The notes beneath the pieces are model-generated. The model did no database searches. It was given only the letters and a program-made list of their open reading frames with translations, and was not told the DNA's origin. Source: CAJXZP01 sp047610145 (GTDB taxonomy: Bacteria; Bacteroidota; Bacteroidia; Flavobacteriales_G; Salibacteraceae). Taken from it: 25,677 bases of DNA. The stretch covers positions 1 through 25,677 of the forward strand of contig JBLFZF010000041.1 in the NCBI GenBank assembly GCA_047610145.1. The letters run 5' to 3'. The translations under genes were made by a program, and so were the position numbers. Shown here piece by piece: positions 1 to 8,149 of this stretch. The stretch's first letter is position 1. Every line of letters begins with the position of its first letter.

Positions 1-121
1 CAATGCAAGTTTCATAGATTTTTTTATATCAATTTCTTTAGAATAAGCAATTTGGCCTGTGGTAAAAGAATGATTCCTTTTGCTATCGAATAGTTAAACG
101 AAATATTTTGTAAAACAGGTC

Positions 122-156
122 AAAAAAAAGCCACTTATTTCTAAGTGGCTTTTTTT
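122..156 (-). terminator. Intrinsic terminator of tRNA-Phe (probably bidirectional)
   Basis: The arms GCCACTTA (130-137) and TAAGTGGC (142-149) pair perfectly around a 4-base loop, flanked by an A-run (122-129) and a T-run (150-156). Read on the minus strand this hairpin ends in U residues just after the tRNA 3' end at 161. The symmetry would also let it stop plus-strand transcripts entering from the left edge. Confidence 0.85.
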
Positions 157-160
157 GAAG

Positions 161-233
161 TGGTGCCTCCAGGAATCGAACCAGGGACACATGGATTTTC
201 AGTCCATTGCTCTACCAACTGAGCTAAGGCACC
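161..233 (-). tRNA. tRNA-Phe (anticodon GAA)
   Basis: The minus strand folds into a complete 73-nt cloverleaf. The acceptor stem is GGTGCCT with AGGCACC, the D arm is GCTC/GAGC, the anticodon stem is ATGGA/TCCAT around the loop CTGAAAA, and the T arm is CCTGG-TTCGATT-CCTGG. The anticodon GAA specifies phenylalanine. The final A is the discriminator base; the next bases are CTT, so the 3' CCA is not encoded and must be added by a nucleotidyltransferase. The gene is monocistronic, with its own promoter at 267-296 and terminator at 122-156. Confidence 0.97.
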
Positions 234-266
234 TCCTTTCGTTGAATATTGCTGCTCAACGGGCGA

Positions 267-296
267 CAAAAGTACTCACAATTTTTAACTGACAAA
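267..296 (-). promoter_or_regulatory. Promoter of tRNA-Phe (Bacteroidota -33/-7 type)
   Basis: Read on the minus strand there is TTTG (293-296), an 18-base spacer and TACTTTTG (267-274). This fits the Bacteroidota primary sigma consensus of a TTTG-like -33 and TAnnTTTG -7. Transcription would start near 261, about 28 bases before the tRNA 5' end. Confidence 0.75.
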
Positions 297-334
297 TAAA
301 ATATGAGAAAATATTTCTATTTAATTTCAAGTTG

Positions 335-342
335 TAGATTTG
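335..342 (+). promoter_or_regulatory. Candidate -7 element of the coaX operon
   Basis: TAGATTTG matches TAnnTTTG exactly and lies 16 bases before the coaX ATG, so the 5' leader would be only about 10 bases. No good TTTG is seen at the -33 distance, so the call rests on the -7 element and position. It would be divergent from the tRNA-Phe promoter. Confidence 0.45.
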
Positions 343-358
343 CAGGAGATTAAGGATT

Positions 359-1090
359 ATGAATTTCATATTAGATATTGGGAATACAAACGTAAAGGCG
401 GCTATTTTTGAAAATAGCCTTCTTTTAGAAAATAAAATAGTGAGTCTTGGTGACCTTGGAAACGTTATTGATCAGTATTTATTGAAGTATATGCCCAAAA
501 AAATAATTGTTTCTAGTGTTTCGGCTACTCAAGAGGAGTTATCGGTGTTGATTGATAATCGGGTAAAGTGGCTTTGGTTTGATAGCTCGGTGCGTTTACC
601 TATCTCCGTAGAGTATCATTCAAAGGAAACGCTAGGTTCAGATAGACTCGCTGGATTAATGGGGGTGTATAATGAATATCCTCTAAAAAATGTGTTGGTG
701 ATTGATTCAGGAACATGTATTACCTATGATTTGCTAACCTATGATAACCGTTATTTTGGAGGGTCTATTTCCCCAGGAATTCAATTGCGTTATAAATCGT
801 TAAATAAATTCACGAAAAACTTGCCCTTATTAGCCCATAAATCTGATCCAAACTTGATTGGACAAACAACAGCCGACTCTATGCATTCGGGTGTGGTTAA
901 AGGGATTGAGTATGAAATGAAAGGTGTTATTTCAGCCTATAAAGAAAGGTTTGGAAACTTGGTTGTGATGTTCACAGGTGGAGACACCATAAATTTTGTC
1001 AACGAAGTAAAAAACACCACTTTTGCAGACCTAAATTTAATCCTTGTTGGGTTAAATAAAATTTTAGATTATCATTATCAAAACGCATAG
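359..1090 (+). CDS. coaX: Type III pantothenate kinase
   Basis: This enzyme makes 4'-phosphopantothenate from pantothenate and ATP, the first step of coenzyme A synthesis, in the cytoplasm. The 243-residue protein has the normal length for the CoaX (Baf-like, ASKHA fold) family. Visible motifs are the N-terminal phosphate loop DIGNTNVKAA (residues 6-15), GSDR (93-96) with the expected catalytic Asp95, IDSGT (115-119), GGSISPG (134-140) and TGGD (206-209). The ATG at 359 is directly followed by the family N-terminus, so the start is secure. It opens a plus-strand run of envelope genes; the next gene begins 16-19 bases after its stop. No type I or II kinase is seen in the window. Confidence 0.96.
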   Translation: MNFILDIGNTNVKAAIFENSLLLENKIVSLGDLGNVIDQYLLKYMPKKIIVSSVSATQEELSVLIDNRVKWLWFDSSVRLPISVEYHSKETLGSDRLAGLMGVYNEYPLKNVLVIDSGTCITYDLLTYDNRYFGGSISPGIQLRYKSLNKFTKNLPLLAHKSDPNLIGQTTADSMHSGVVKGIEYEMKGVISAYKERFGNLVVMFTGGDTINFVNEVKNTTFADLNLILVGLNKILDYHYQNA

Positions 1091-1109
1091 GTTTTCATTC
1101 ATTATTTTG

Positions 1110-2429
1110 ATGTTGTTTTTTGTGAGTCTTAACGGATTTGCACAAAATAATATTACAAGTTCTCCATATTCACTTTTTGGAATCGGAGATCCATTGGAAT
1201 TAAATAATACAATGGGGTTAAGTATGGGGGACGTAAAGTACGCCATGGATCGTCCGTTTTATTTAAATACTGCGAATCCGGCTAGCTATGCCTCTTTGAA
1301 AGCAGCCACCTTTTCGGTAGGTGCTATGCTCAACAGAACCAGGACCTTTAATGAAACTACAAGTCAAGATAATGATAACGGAAGTTTACGCTATTTCGGG
1401 CTTGGGATACCATTAAACAAGAAAATGGGTATGTCATTGGGAGCTCGACCATACACTTCTTTTGGATATGGAATTCAACTGGAATCTCCAGATCAGAATC
1501 AAGGAGGATTGTATAGTAGATACGAAGGTCAAGGAGGAATGAGTATCGCTCACGCGGGTTTAGGATATAACATACTTTCGGATAGCATAAGTGACCTTTC
1601 GTTTGGTATTAACGCCAATTATTACTTCGGTAATAAAGAGCAGCTAGCCATCAATAATTTAGAAAGGGTTCCCGGAGCACTAAATTCCGCTTTTATTGAT
1701 TCGTATGTAACGGGTGATTTTGCTTTTGATTTAGGATTACTCTATAAGTTGAACCTGAAAAACCTTTTTAACAATAAGGGACCGGTTGAAAGTACGCTGA
1801 CATTTGGAGGTACATACGCCTTAGCCAATCATTTAAAAACAAGATTTGAATCGTTTGCCGGTTCTTATTATTACAACGGACAAAGAGCTTTTGTAATCAC
1901 AGATACCCTGCGCTACTCTCAAGACACAACCTCTATTTATTTGCCCCAAAGGATTGGACTGGGTATTAATTATCAAATTTTTAATAGAGAAAGCAAGAAC
2001 CTTTGGATCATAGAGGCGGATTACGAACATTACGGATGGAGCGGTCTTTTACTGAACGGTGTAAACCCTGGCTTAACAAATTCTAATCAATTTAGTTTTG
2101 GTGTGCAGTTTGTACCAAACTCTATAGCGAGTAGAGGGTTGTTTAAAATGCTTAGATACAGAGTTGGAGCAAAATATAAGTCCACTAGAATTAATTTAGC
2201 TGGAGTTCCCATCGAGGATTATTCTGGTTCCATGGGTTTTGGCATACCTCTTGTTAAGTCTAAATCAATCTATCCATCTTCTTCAACAATTGACTTGGGT
2301 GTAACTGTCGGAAATAGAGGAACTGTCGATGGAGGGTTAATAAGAGAGCAATATACAAATATTTATATCGGATTATCATTCTCACCAAATTACTGGGATA
2401 GATGGTTCAAAAAACGAAAAATTCACTAA
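1110..2429 (+). CDS. Outer-membrane beta-barrel protein of unknown function
   Basis: About 439 residues. A hydrophobic segment ending in NGFAQ looks like the end of a Sec signal peptide, and the mature protein begins NNITSSPYSLFGIGD. The rest is rich in Gly, Tyr, Ser and alternating hydrophobic positions, as in outer-membrane barrels; a family cannot be named with certainty. The C-terminus has a strand-like GLSFS followed by a basic tail (WFKKRKIH). The start is uncertain: a TTG (1107) precedes the ATG (1110), and both give a signal peptide without positive charge. The frame stays open upstream to a TAG at 1065-1067, and the codons there read K-T-H-R-F-S-F, which would make a proper basic n-region if an ATT or ATC codon (1068-1079) initiates. 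It lies between coaX and a TPR gene (4-base gap), so it is probably co-transcribed. Confidence 0.75.
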   Translation: MLFFVSLNGFAQNNITSSPYSLFGIGDPLELNNTMGLSMGDVKYAMDRPFYLNTANPASYASLKAATFSVGAMLNRTRTFNETTSQDNDNGSLRYFGLGIPLNKKMGMSLGARPYTSFGYGIQLESPDQNQGGLYSRYEGQGGMSIAHAGLGYNILSDSISDLSFGINANYYFGNKEQLAINNLERVPGALNSAFIDSYVTGDFAFDLGLLYKLNLKNLFNNKGPVESTLTFGGTYALANHLKTRFESFAGSYYYNGQRAFVITDTLRYSQDTTSIYLPQRIGLGINYQIFNRESKNLWIIEADYEHYGWSGLLLNGVNPGLTNSNQFSFGVQFVPNSIASRGLFKMLRYRVGAKYKSTRINLAGVPIEDYSGSMGFGIPLVKSKSIYPSSSTIDLGVTVGNRGTVDGGLIREQYTNIYIGLSFSPNYWDRWFKKRKIH

Positions 2430-2433
2430 CATC

Positions 2434-3738
2434 ATGAAAAATCAACTGTTTACAATCGCATTAGTTTTCCTTGCTATGGCTTCTTTTGGTCAAAAATACG
2501 GGGCAACTCCTGAAGATAGTTTAACATGTTTGGAGAACTCTTCGTTATATAAGGAGTTTTATAAACAAAAAAATTACATTGATGCCCGTGGCCCTTGGAT
2601 GAAAGCCGTAATGGTTTGTCCCAAGTCGTCAAAAAACTTGTATATAAAAGGGGCGTCTATGTACAAGAAATTTATCGTTATTGAAAAAGACGCAGGTAAG
2701 AAATTATTGTTGGTGGATACCCTTATGTGGATTTACGATCAAAGAATTATTAACTATGGTCAAAAAGGAAATGTTTTAGGAAGAAAAGGAGTGGATTTAG
2801 CACGTTACGATAAATCTAAAACAAAAGAAGCGTATGATTTGTTAGCAGAGTCTTTTACCTTAGAAGGTAACAAGTCTCAAAAAGCAGCTATTACTACGTA
2901 TTACCAGTTAGCAGAGAAATTGGTTAAATCAGAAGAAATTGAAAAGACTGTTTTATTTGATTTATTTCCTAAGCTTCAAGCAGTAGTGGTATACAATTTA
3001 GGGAAAGCAAAAAGTGATAGTGATAAGTCTAAATGGTTTCAGGTAGCAGCTATTTTAGAGCAAATATTCTCAAAATATGCAGGATGTGCAGAATTAGTAG
3101 AAATTTACACTCCTAAATATGATGCTAATCCTAAAGATACATCAGTATTGATTCAGATAATTGCATTTTTTGAAAAGAGTGATTGTACTAGTGATCCTTT
3201 ATTCCTAAAAGCTTCTATGTCTTTAGATGCGGTGAAGCCTTCTTCAATTTCTAAATTTGGTATCGGAAGATCATTACTGAAGAAAGAACGTTTTTCGGAA
3301 GCTATTGGATACTTTAAAGAATCAGCAGAGCTTGCAGGAACGAAAGAAGGGAAAATCAACAGCTATAAATATATTGCTTTAACGCAATTAAGTTTGAAGC
3401 AATATGCAAGCGTGAAGTCATATGCTTTGAAGATGATTACTCTAAATCCAAACAGTGCTGATGCATATATGATTTTGGGTGATGCTTATTTATATGGGTC
3501 AAGAACAGTAGGTGAAAACCCATGTGAACAAGCTGGTGGATATTGGGCAGCTCCTTCAAAATATGCGAAAGCAAAATCTTTAGATGCTTCTTTAGTAGAT
3601 AAGATAAATAAGAAAATTGCTTCTTGCAAAGCGCAATGGCCTAAAAAAGCAGATTGTTTTTTCTATAATATTGTCGAAGGACAAGCATACCACGTAGGTG
3701 GTTGGATTAACGAAGATGTTACGGTTCACACTAATTAA
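2434..3738 (+). CDS. Secreted tetratricopeptide-repeat (TPR) protein
   Basis: 434 residues starting with a signal peptide (MKNQLFTIALVFLAMASFGQ, cleavage expected near residue 20), so it is exported to the periplasm or outer-membrane face. The rest is mostly alpha-helical with TPR-like spacing. The clearest repeats are around residues 275-355, where one helix pair carries ALKMITLNPNSADAYMILGD, the typical NPxxxxAYxxLG ending. Conserved Cys residues are scattered along the chain. TPR proteins are scaffolds for protein-protein contacts; the partner cannot be read from sequence. It starts 4 bases after the barrel gene and is followed at once by lptC, which suggests an envelope-assembly or maintenance role. 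A strong hairpin (3753-3789) sits just after its stop. Confidence 0.85.
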   Translation: MKNQLFTIALVFLAMASFGQKYGATPEDSLTCLENSSLYKEFYKQKNYIDARGPWMKAVMVCPKSSKNLYIKGASMYKKFIVIEKDAGKKLLLVDTLMWIYDQRIINYGQKGNVLGRKGVDLARYDKSKTKEAYDLLAESFTLEGNKSQKAAITTYYQLAEKLVKSEEIEKTVLFDLFPKLQAVVVYNLGKAKSDSDKSKWFQVAAILEQIFSKYAGCAELVEIYTPKYDANPKDTSVLIQIIAFFEKSDCTSDPLFLKASMSLDAVKPSSISKFGIGRSLLKKERFSEAIGYFKESAELAGTKEGKINSYKYIALTQLSLKQYASVKSYALKMITLNPNSADAYMILGDAYLYGSRTVGENPCEQAGGYWAAPSKYAKAKSLDASLVDKINKKIASCKAQWPKKADCFFYNIVEGQAYHVGGWINEDVTVHTN

Positions 3739-3739
3739 G

Positions 3740-4327
3740 ATGAAAAAAAGTAACAAAGTCCTTAGTGCATATGTGCTAAGGACTTTTGTGTTTATAGCTA
3801 TGTCATTGCATTTATTAGGCTGTGGAGGTAACTCCATGGATGAAATTGAGCAACTAAGGGTAGATGAAGGGCTTTTACCCATATCAACCAGTCGAAATAT
3901 TAGATTAATTCTGTCGGACTCAGGAGAAGTTAAAATTGTGATGACGGCTCCTTTGATAGAACGCTTTGCGGAGAAAGAAGAAGATCCATATAACCTACTC
4001 AATCAAGGGATGGAAGTCGTTTTTCTCGATAGCTTAGGTAATTTGGAAGCCAATGTAACAAGTGAGCATGCGATTCATTATCCTGAAAAAAACATTTTAG
4101 TATTAACCAAAAATGTGGTAGTCAATAACATGGATGGGGATAAGTTGAATAGCGAATATCTAATTTGGAACTCTAAAACAAAAAAGATTACCTCTAATGA
4201 TTTCGTTAAAATAACCACAGGAGATGGAATTATGTATGGAGACGGGTTTGAAGCTGATCAAGATTTTACAAATTACCGAATAAAAAATAGTAAAGGAATA
4301 ATTTCTGTCGAAGATGAAGGTTTATAA
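3740..4327 (+). CDS. lptC: LPS export ABC transporter periplasmic protein LptC (lipoprotein form)
   Basis: LptC relays lipopolysaccharide from the LptBFG transporter to the periplasmic bridge LptA. The 195-residue product has an LptC-like body of short beta strands, for example RLILSDSGEVKIVMTAPLIE, EANVTSEHAIHYPEKN and an EYLIWN/ITSNDFVKI segment, matching the DUF1239/LptC pattern. The N-terminus carries LLGC (Cys28), a lipobox. Many Bacteroidota LptC proteins are lipoproteins instead of having a membrane helix. The start at 3740 lies 1 base after the previous stop; a longer frame from 3698 would overlap the TPR gene and is unlikely. Codons 6-16 lie inside a strong hairpin, and a GTG at 3773 would give a more standard short lipoprotein signal (LRTFVFIAMSLHLLGC), so the start is not fully certain. 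Confidence 0.82.
   Translation: MKKSNKVLSAYVLRTFVFIAMSLHLLGCGGNSMDEIEQLRVDEGLLPISTSRNIRLILSDSGEVKIVMTAPLIERFAEKEEDPYNLLNQGMEVVFLDSLGNLEANVTSEHAIHYPEKNILVLTKNVVVNNMDGDKLNSEYLIWNSKTKKITSNDFVKITTGDGIMYGDGFEADQDFTNYRIKNSKGIISVEDEGL
3753..3789 (+). terminator. Terminator-like hairpin between the TPR gene and lptC
   Basis: GTCCTTAG (3758-3765) and CTAAGGAC (3776-3783) pair perfectly, extended outward by ACAAA against TTTTGT with one bulged base, and followed by TTTTGTGTTT. It has the form of an intrinsic terminator or attenuator but lies inside the first codons of lptC as called from 3740. It could lower lptC expression relative to upstream genes, or mark a later lptC start. Confidence 0.5.
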
Positions 4328-4520
4328 TAGAATAATGGAAATTTTCTGGTTGATTGGAGGGATCACTCTTTTGGGGTTGGCCACCTACCTGTATTTTTCG
4401 GAGTCAGAGTATGAGAAGTTAAGATACCTTTATCTAGCGGGTTCAATGGCTGTTTTCCTTTCTGTATTCAGAATGGTTTATAGAAAATATTTGAATGATA
4501 ACTCAGATACTAAAAACTAA
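4314..4520 (+). CDS. Small two-helix membrane protein of unknown function
   Basis: 68 residues, with two hydrophobic segments at about residues 8-28 (IMEIFWLIGGITLLGLATYLYF) and 38-56 (YLYLAGSMAVFLSVFRMVY), joined by a short acidic loop and followed by a charged tail. This is an integral inner-membrane hairpin. No enzymatic motif is visible. The ATG at 4314 overlaps the end of lptC by 14 bases, a sign of translational coupling; a second ATG at 4335 would remove the overlap. Its position between lptC and the CorC-type gene suggests a minor membrane partner in the envelope operon, but that is inference. Confidence 0.72.
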   Translation: MKVYNRIMEIFWLIGGITLLGLATYLYFSESEYEKLRYLYLAGSMAVFLSVFRMVYRKYLNDNSDTKN

Positions 4521-4531
4521 TTATAATTGCT

Positions 4532-4539
4532 TAATTTTG
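4532..4539 (+). promoter_or_regulatory. Weak candidate -7 element before the CorC-family gene
   Basis: TAATTTTG matches TAnnTTTG and ends 17 bases before the ATG. No -33 element is seen at a proper distance, and the upstream genes could read through, so this is at best an internal operon promoter. Confidence 0.25.
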
Positions 4540-4556
4540 AATAGGTAATAAACTTC

Positions 4557-5825
4557 ATGGAAAGCGATCCGTTTCTGATTATTCTTCTGTCTTTAATTTT
4601 TTCAGCCTTTTTTTCGGGGATTGAAATTGCTTTTATTTCTGCCAATAAATTAAAAATTGAGGTGGATAAAAATAAAGGGATGTATGCCTTTCTGTTTTTT
4701 TCTAAGCTATTAAAAAAACCATCCCGGTTTATTACCGCTATGCTGCTGGGTAATAATGTTTCATTAGTTCTGTATGGTTTAGCCATGAGCTCCTTGTTAA
4801 CCCCCTTTATTAGCGCATTTGTTCAAAATGGGGCATTGGTATTATTTATTCAAACCATATTTTCTACGTTGGTTATTTTGGTGCTAGCGGAGTTCCTTCC
4901 TAAGGTAGTTTTTAGTCAAAACCCAAACAAGAGTCTCAAGATTTTTGCCCTACCCGTTTTTATGACCTATTATATTTTTTATCCATTTGTTACATTTATT
5001 AATTGGTGTAGTAATTTTATATTTAAATACCTGCTTCGAATAAAGGTTTCTGAAGAAAAACTCCAATACGGATTAGTGGATCTAAACCATTATTTAAAAG
5101 AAATATCGGCAGGAAACTTAATGGAGGAAGAGTTGGATAATGAAATTCAAATAATGCAAAACGTTCTGGAGTTTAACTCGGTGAAAGCAAGAGAATGCAT
5201 GGTTCCAAGAAATGAGTTAGTTGCAGTGGAAATTCATGATGAGGTAGATCAGCTGTTAAATAAGTTCTTGAACTCTGGGCATTCTAAAATTTTGGTGTAC
5301 CGTGGAACTATTGATAGAATTATTGGTTTTGTGCACTCAAGCGACCTCTTCGGAAAACCTACGGCAATAAAATATGTGTTGAGACCAATTACCTTGGTAC
5401 CTGAAACAATGGCGGCCGATGATGTCATGTCTTTGTTTATTAAAAAAAGACAAAGTATGGCAGTTGTTGTAGATGAATTTGGGGGTACTGCTGGTATTTT
5501 AACGTTGGAAGATATCGTAGAGGAAATTTTCGGGGAGATTGAAGATGAACATGATAAAGAAATCGGATGGAAAGAGAGTAAGGTTTCTGATACAGAATTC
5601 ATCTTTAGTTCCAGATTGGAGATTGACTATCTTAACGAAGAGTATGACTTAAGTCTACCAAAAACAGATAATTACGAGACTTTAGCAGGTTTGATTATTG
5701 AGTATGTGCAATCTATTCCTGAAAAGGGAGATAAAGTAATAATCCATAATTTTGAATTTGATATTTTATCCGTATTCGATAATAAGATTAACGAGGTGAA
5801 AATGACCATTCAATCAGCGAATTAA
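4557..5825 (+). CDS. CNNM/CBS-domain membrane protein of the CorC/HlyC family
   Basis: 422 residues. The N-terminal part (about 1-185) is a DUF21/CNNM transmembrane domain with three to four hydrophobic segments, including the family's SAFFSGIEIAFISANK near residue 16. Two CBS domains follow (about 200-325; MVPRNELVAVE, DRIIGFVHSSDLF, then MAVVVDEFGGTAGILTLEDI), and a CorC_HlyC domain closes the chain (about 338-420). Family members are linked to magnesium or divalent-cation export and homeostasis; older names are hemolysin C or TlyC. GldE belongs to the same superfamily, but no gldD is adjacent, so I do not call it GldE. It starts 36 bases after the small membrane protein. Confidence 0.88.
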   Translation: MESDPFLIILLSLIFSAFFSGIEIAFISANKLKIEVDKNKGMYAFLFFSKLLKKPSRFITAMLLGNNVSLVLYGLAMSSLLTPFISAFVQNGALVLFIQTIFSTLVILVLAEFLPKVVFSQNPNKSLKIFALPVFMTYYIFYPFVTFINWCSNFIFKYLLRIKVSEEKLQYGLVDLNHYLKEISAGNLMEEELDNEIQIMQNVLEFNSVKARECMVPRNELVAVEIHDEVDQLLNKFLNSGHSKILVYRGTIDRIIGFVHSSDLFGKPTAIKYVLRPITLVPETMAADDVMSLFIKKRQSMAVVVDEFGGTAGILTLEDIVEEIFGEIEDEHDKEIGWKESKVSDTEFIFSSRLEIDYLNEEYDLSLPKTDNYETLAGLIIEYVQSIPEKGDKVIIHNFEFDILSVFDNKINEVKMTIQSAN

Positions 5826-5862
5826 GAAGGTAATAATTAGTCTCTTAAATAAATAGAATTAT

Positions 5863-5870
5863 TATATTCG
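5863..5870 (+). promoter_or_regulatory. Candidate -7 element before the foldase gene
   Basis: TATATTCG differs from TAnnTTTG at one base and is followed by CAGCCC, 26 bases before the ATG, a typical position for Bacteroidota promoters. A convincing -33 element is lacking. It could give the foldase gene its own transcription. Confidence 0.35.
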
Positions 5871-5896
5871 CAGCCCAACAACAAATAGGAAATACA

Positions 5897-8014
5897 ATGG
5901 CTGCAATTGGATCAATCAGAAAACACTCAGGACTTCTCATAGGAATTATTGGAAGTGCAATGCTTTTATTCGTTTTAGGAGGTGCTTTAGAATCTAGTAG
6001 TACTCTTTTTAACGGACCAAATAATGAAATAGGTGAGATTAATGGTAATAAGGTATCTTATCAAGACTTTGAAATGAAAGTAGCGGAGTTAGAAGCTAAC
6101 TCAAGAGCTGGATTAACCGAACAACAGCGTCAGCAAATGCGCGAGCAGGTTTGGAATGATATGTTGAAAGATCAAATTCTCGGAGAAGAATATAGTGCAC
6201 TAGGTATTAGTGTTACAGATGATGAATTGTTAGATATTATTAAGAATGATAAAGATAATCAATCATTAAAACAATACTTTTCAGATCCTCAAAGTGGTCA
6301 AATTGCAGGAAGTTATGCTAATCCAGATGGTTCCCTCAACGGAGCTGCGGTTATTTCATACTTGAAACAAGCCGTTTATTCAGATGGAGAAGGTTCTGCA
6401 GAAGCTTTATCTTCTTGGTTGAATTTTCAAGAGAATTATTTACGTAAGCCTGCGGCTGACGAAAAATACGCAACTTTGATTTCTAAAAGTATTTATGTAA
6501 CAGACATAGAACTGGAAAGAAACCAACAGGACCAGGCAAGTAAAATCTCTTTCAGTTATGTATCTTCTTTTTATAATGATACTCCCGATGAAAAAGTAGA
6601 GGTTTCTGATGCCGATATGAAATCATATTACAAAGCACATAAAGGGGAACCTCAATTTGAGCAAAGGGAACTAACAAGTTCAATGACTTTGGTGACTTTT
6701 GAAGTGGTTGCGTCTCAAGAAGATAAAGAGGCGTTACAAATGGAATTAGCTGACTTAAAAGGAGCTTTTGAAGCTGCTAATTCAGACACATTGTTTGTTA
6801 ATGAAAATGCAGATACACCATTCAACATCAAATGGCATGCAAAAGGAATGTTTCCTCCAGCGCAAGATACGACTGTTGTAAATAGCAACATTGGTTCTGT
6901 AGTAGGTCCGTTTTTGAACGTGAATAAATTTGAAATGGTTAAAATTGTGGATAAGCAAATGCGTCCAGATTCAGCTATGGCTAGTCACATTCTAATTCAA
7001 TCAACAACCGGTGACCTAACCGCAGCTAAAATATCAATTGATAGTCTGAAAGCTTTGATTGAAGGAGGCGCAGACTTTGCTGAATTAGCTATTAAGAATT
7101 CAGCAGATCAAGGGTCTGCTGTTAAAGGGGGTGATTTAGGTTGGTTTGTAGAAGGCCAAATGGTTCCTGAATTTAACGATGCCTGTTTTGAAGGTGAAGT
7201 TGGTGATCTTTCTGTGGTGACTACGCAATTTGGAGTGCACCTCATTAAGGTAACGGATCAAACGGAACTGCAATCTAAGGTTTTAGTGGCTATACTTGAT
7301 AACCAAGTAGAGCCGAGTCAAGCATCTTACGAAGTTGCTTATAATGAAGCGAGTACATTTGCAATTACAAATAACACGGCAGATAAGTTTTCAGAAGCTT
7401 CAATTGTTTTAAATCCATTGGAAGCTCCGAATTTAAAGCCGGGTGATATGACTATCCTTGGAAGACCTAATACCAGAGAGGTTGTTCGTTGGGTATTTGA
7501 GTCGGAAGTAGGTGATGTATCTGAAGTTTTTGAAATTGCGAACCAATTTATCGTAGGAGTAGTGACAGATGTTCGTCAAAAAGGTATTCTTCCTTTTGAT
7601 ATGGTTAAGGACCAAGTGCGTGAAGCCGTTCTTAATAAAAAGAAAGCAGAATTAATTAAAGGGAACATGATTGGAGCTACAATTGAAGAAGTTGCAGCCG
7701 CAATGGGATCAAGTGTTCAACCAGCCAACGATGTAGCGTTTAGTTCTTTTAGTATTCCTGGTTTAGGAAATGAGCAAAAATTGTTAGGTATGGCTTTTAG
7801 TTTGAAGGCGGGTGAGATGTCTAAAGTTATTGAGGGGGATAGAGGAGTGTATGTTTTAAGAGTAGATTCTAAAAATGTACCTGCTGAAGTTGAGGTTTTG
7901 GATGGTACACGTCAAGGTTTAATGGCGGCATTTTCTAGCAGAGCTAACTATGAGCCATTTAATGCGCTAAAGAACAACGCCAGTATTACAGATAATCGTT
8001 ACACGTTCTTCTAA
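5897..8014 (+). CDS. PpiD/SurA-type peptidylprolyl isomerase (periplasmic foldase)
   Basis: 705 residues. The N-terminus is short, basic and followed by one transmembrane segment (about 11-31; GLLIGIIGSAMLLFVLGGA), so the protein is anchored in the inner membrane with its body in the periplasm. A SurA_N/PpiD chaperone domain follows (about 40-210, starting EIGEINGNKVSYQDF). A parvulin rotamase domain lies at about 361-452, recognisable by MASHILI, GADFAELA, GGDLGWF and FGVHLIKV. A second, divergent region (about 500-690) has the parvulin-like phrases LKAGEMSKVIEGDRGVYVLRVD. Such proteins catalyse prolyl cis-trans isomerisation and help outer-membrane proteins fold. It ends the envelope run and is followed by a strong terminator. 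Confidence 0.92.
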   Translation: MAAIGSIRKHSGLLIGIIGSAMLLFVLGGALESSSTLFNGPNNEIGEINGNKVSYQDFEMKVAELEANSRAGLTEQQRQQMREQVWNDMLKDQILGEEYSALGISVTDDELLDIIKNDKDNQSLKQYFSDPQSGQIAGSYANPDGSLNGAAVISYLKQAVYSDGEGSAEALSSWLNFQENYLRKPAADEKYATLISKSIYVTDIELERNQQDQASKISFSYVSSFYNDTPDEKVEVSDADMKSYYKAHKGEPQFEQRELTSSMTLVTFEVVASQEDKEALQMELADLKGAFEAANSDTLFVNENADTPFNIKWHAKGMFPPAQDTTVVNSNIGSVVGPFLNVNKFEMVKIVDKQMRPDSAMASHILIQSTTGDLTAAKISIDSLKALIEGGADFAELAIKNSADQGSAVKGGDLGWFVEGQMVPEFNDACFEGEVGDLSVVTTQFGVHLIKVTDQTELQSKVLVAILDNQVEPSQASYEVAYNEASTFAITNNTADKFSEASIVLNPLEAPNLKPGDMTILGRPNTREVVRWVFESEVGDVSEVFEIANQFIVGVVTDVRQKGILPFDMVKDQVREAVLNKKKAELIKGNMIGATIEEVAAAMGSSVQPANDVAFSSFSIPGLGNEQKLLGMAFSLKAGEMSKVIEGDRGVYVLRVDSKNVPAEVEVLDGTRQGLMAAFSSRANYEPFNALKNNASITDNRYTFF

Positions 8015-8030
8015 ATTAAATAAAATTATT

Positions 8031-8064
8031 AAAGCCGTAATTCAACTGAATTGCGGCTTTTTTT
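8031..8064 (+). terminator. Intrinsic terminator after the foldase gene
   Basis: AAAGCCGTAATTC (8031-8043) pairs with GAATTGCGGCTTT (8048-8060) with one G-T wobble, followed by more T residues to 8064. It closes the plus-strand envelope run. Confidence 0.88.
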
Positions 8065-8149
8065 ATGTCTAATTTTTTAGAACTAAAAAGGGGTATACAG
8101 ACGGTAATTATCATCAATTCCGTATGTTTACCTATTCAAAAAATACGTT

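Noticed and set aside
1..93. Open frame from the left edge to TAG at 91-93, possibly the end of a gene
   Set aside because: Only 30 codons, with no recognisable motif and a composition not different from non-coding DNA; I see nothing supportable in 1-121.
3698..3739. lptC start at 3698
   Set aside because: It overlaps the end of the TPR gene by 41 bases and spoils the lipoprotein signal; the ATG at 3740 directly follows the TPR stop.
3592..4002. 136-residue open frame on the minus strand
   Set aside because: It lies antisense to the TPR gene and lptC, has low-complexity content and no recognisable motif; both plus-strand genes are well supported.
4557..5825. Calling the CNNM-CBS protein GldE
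   Set aside because: GldE belongs to the same superfamily, but neighbouring gldD or ssb genes are absent and the context is lptC and the foldase gene.
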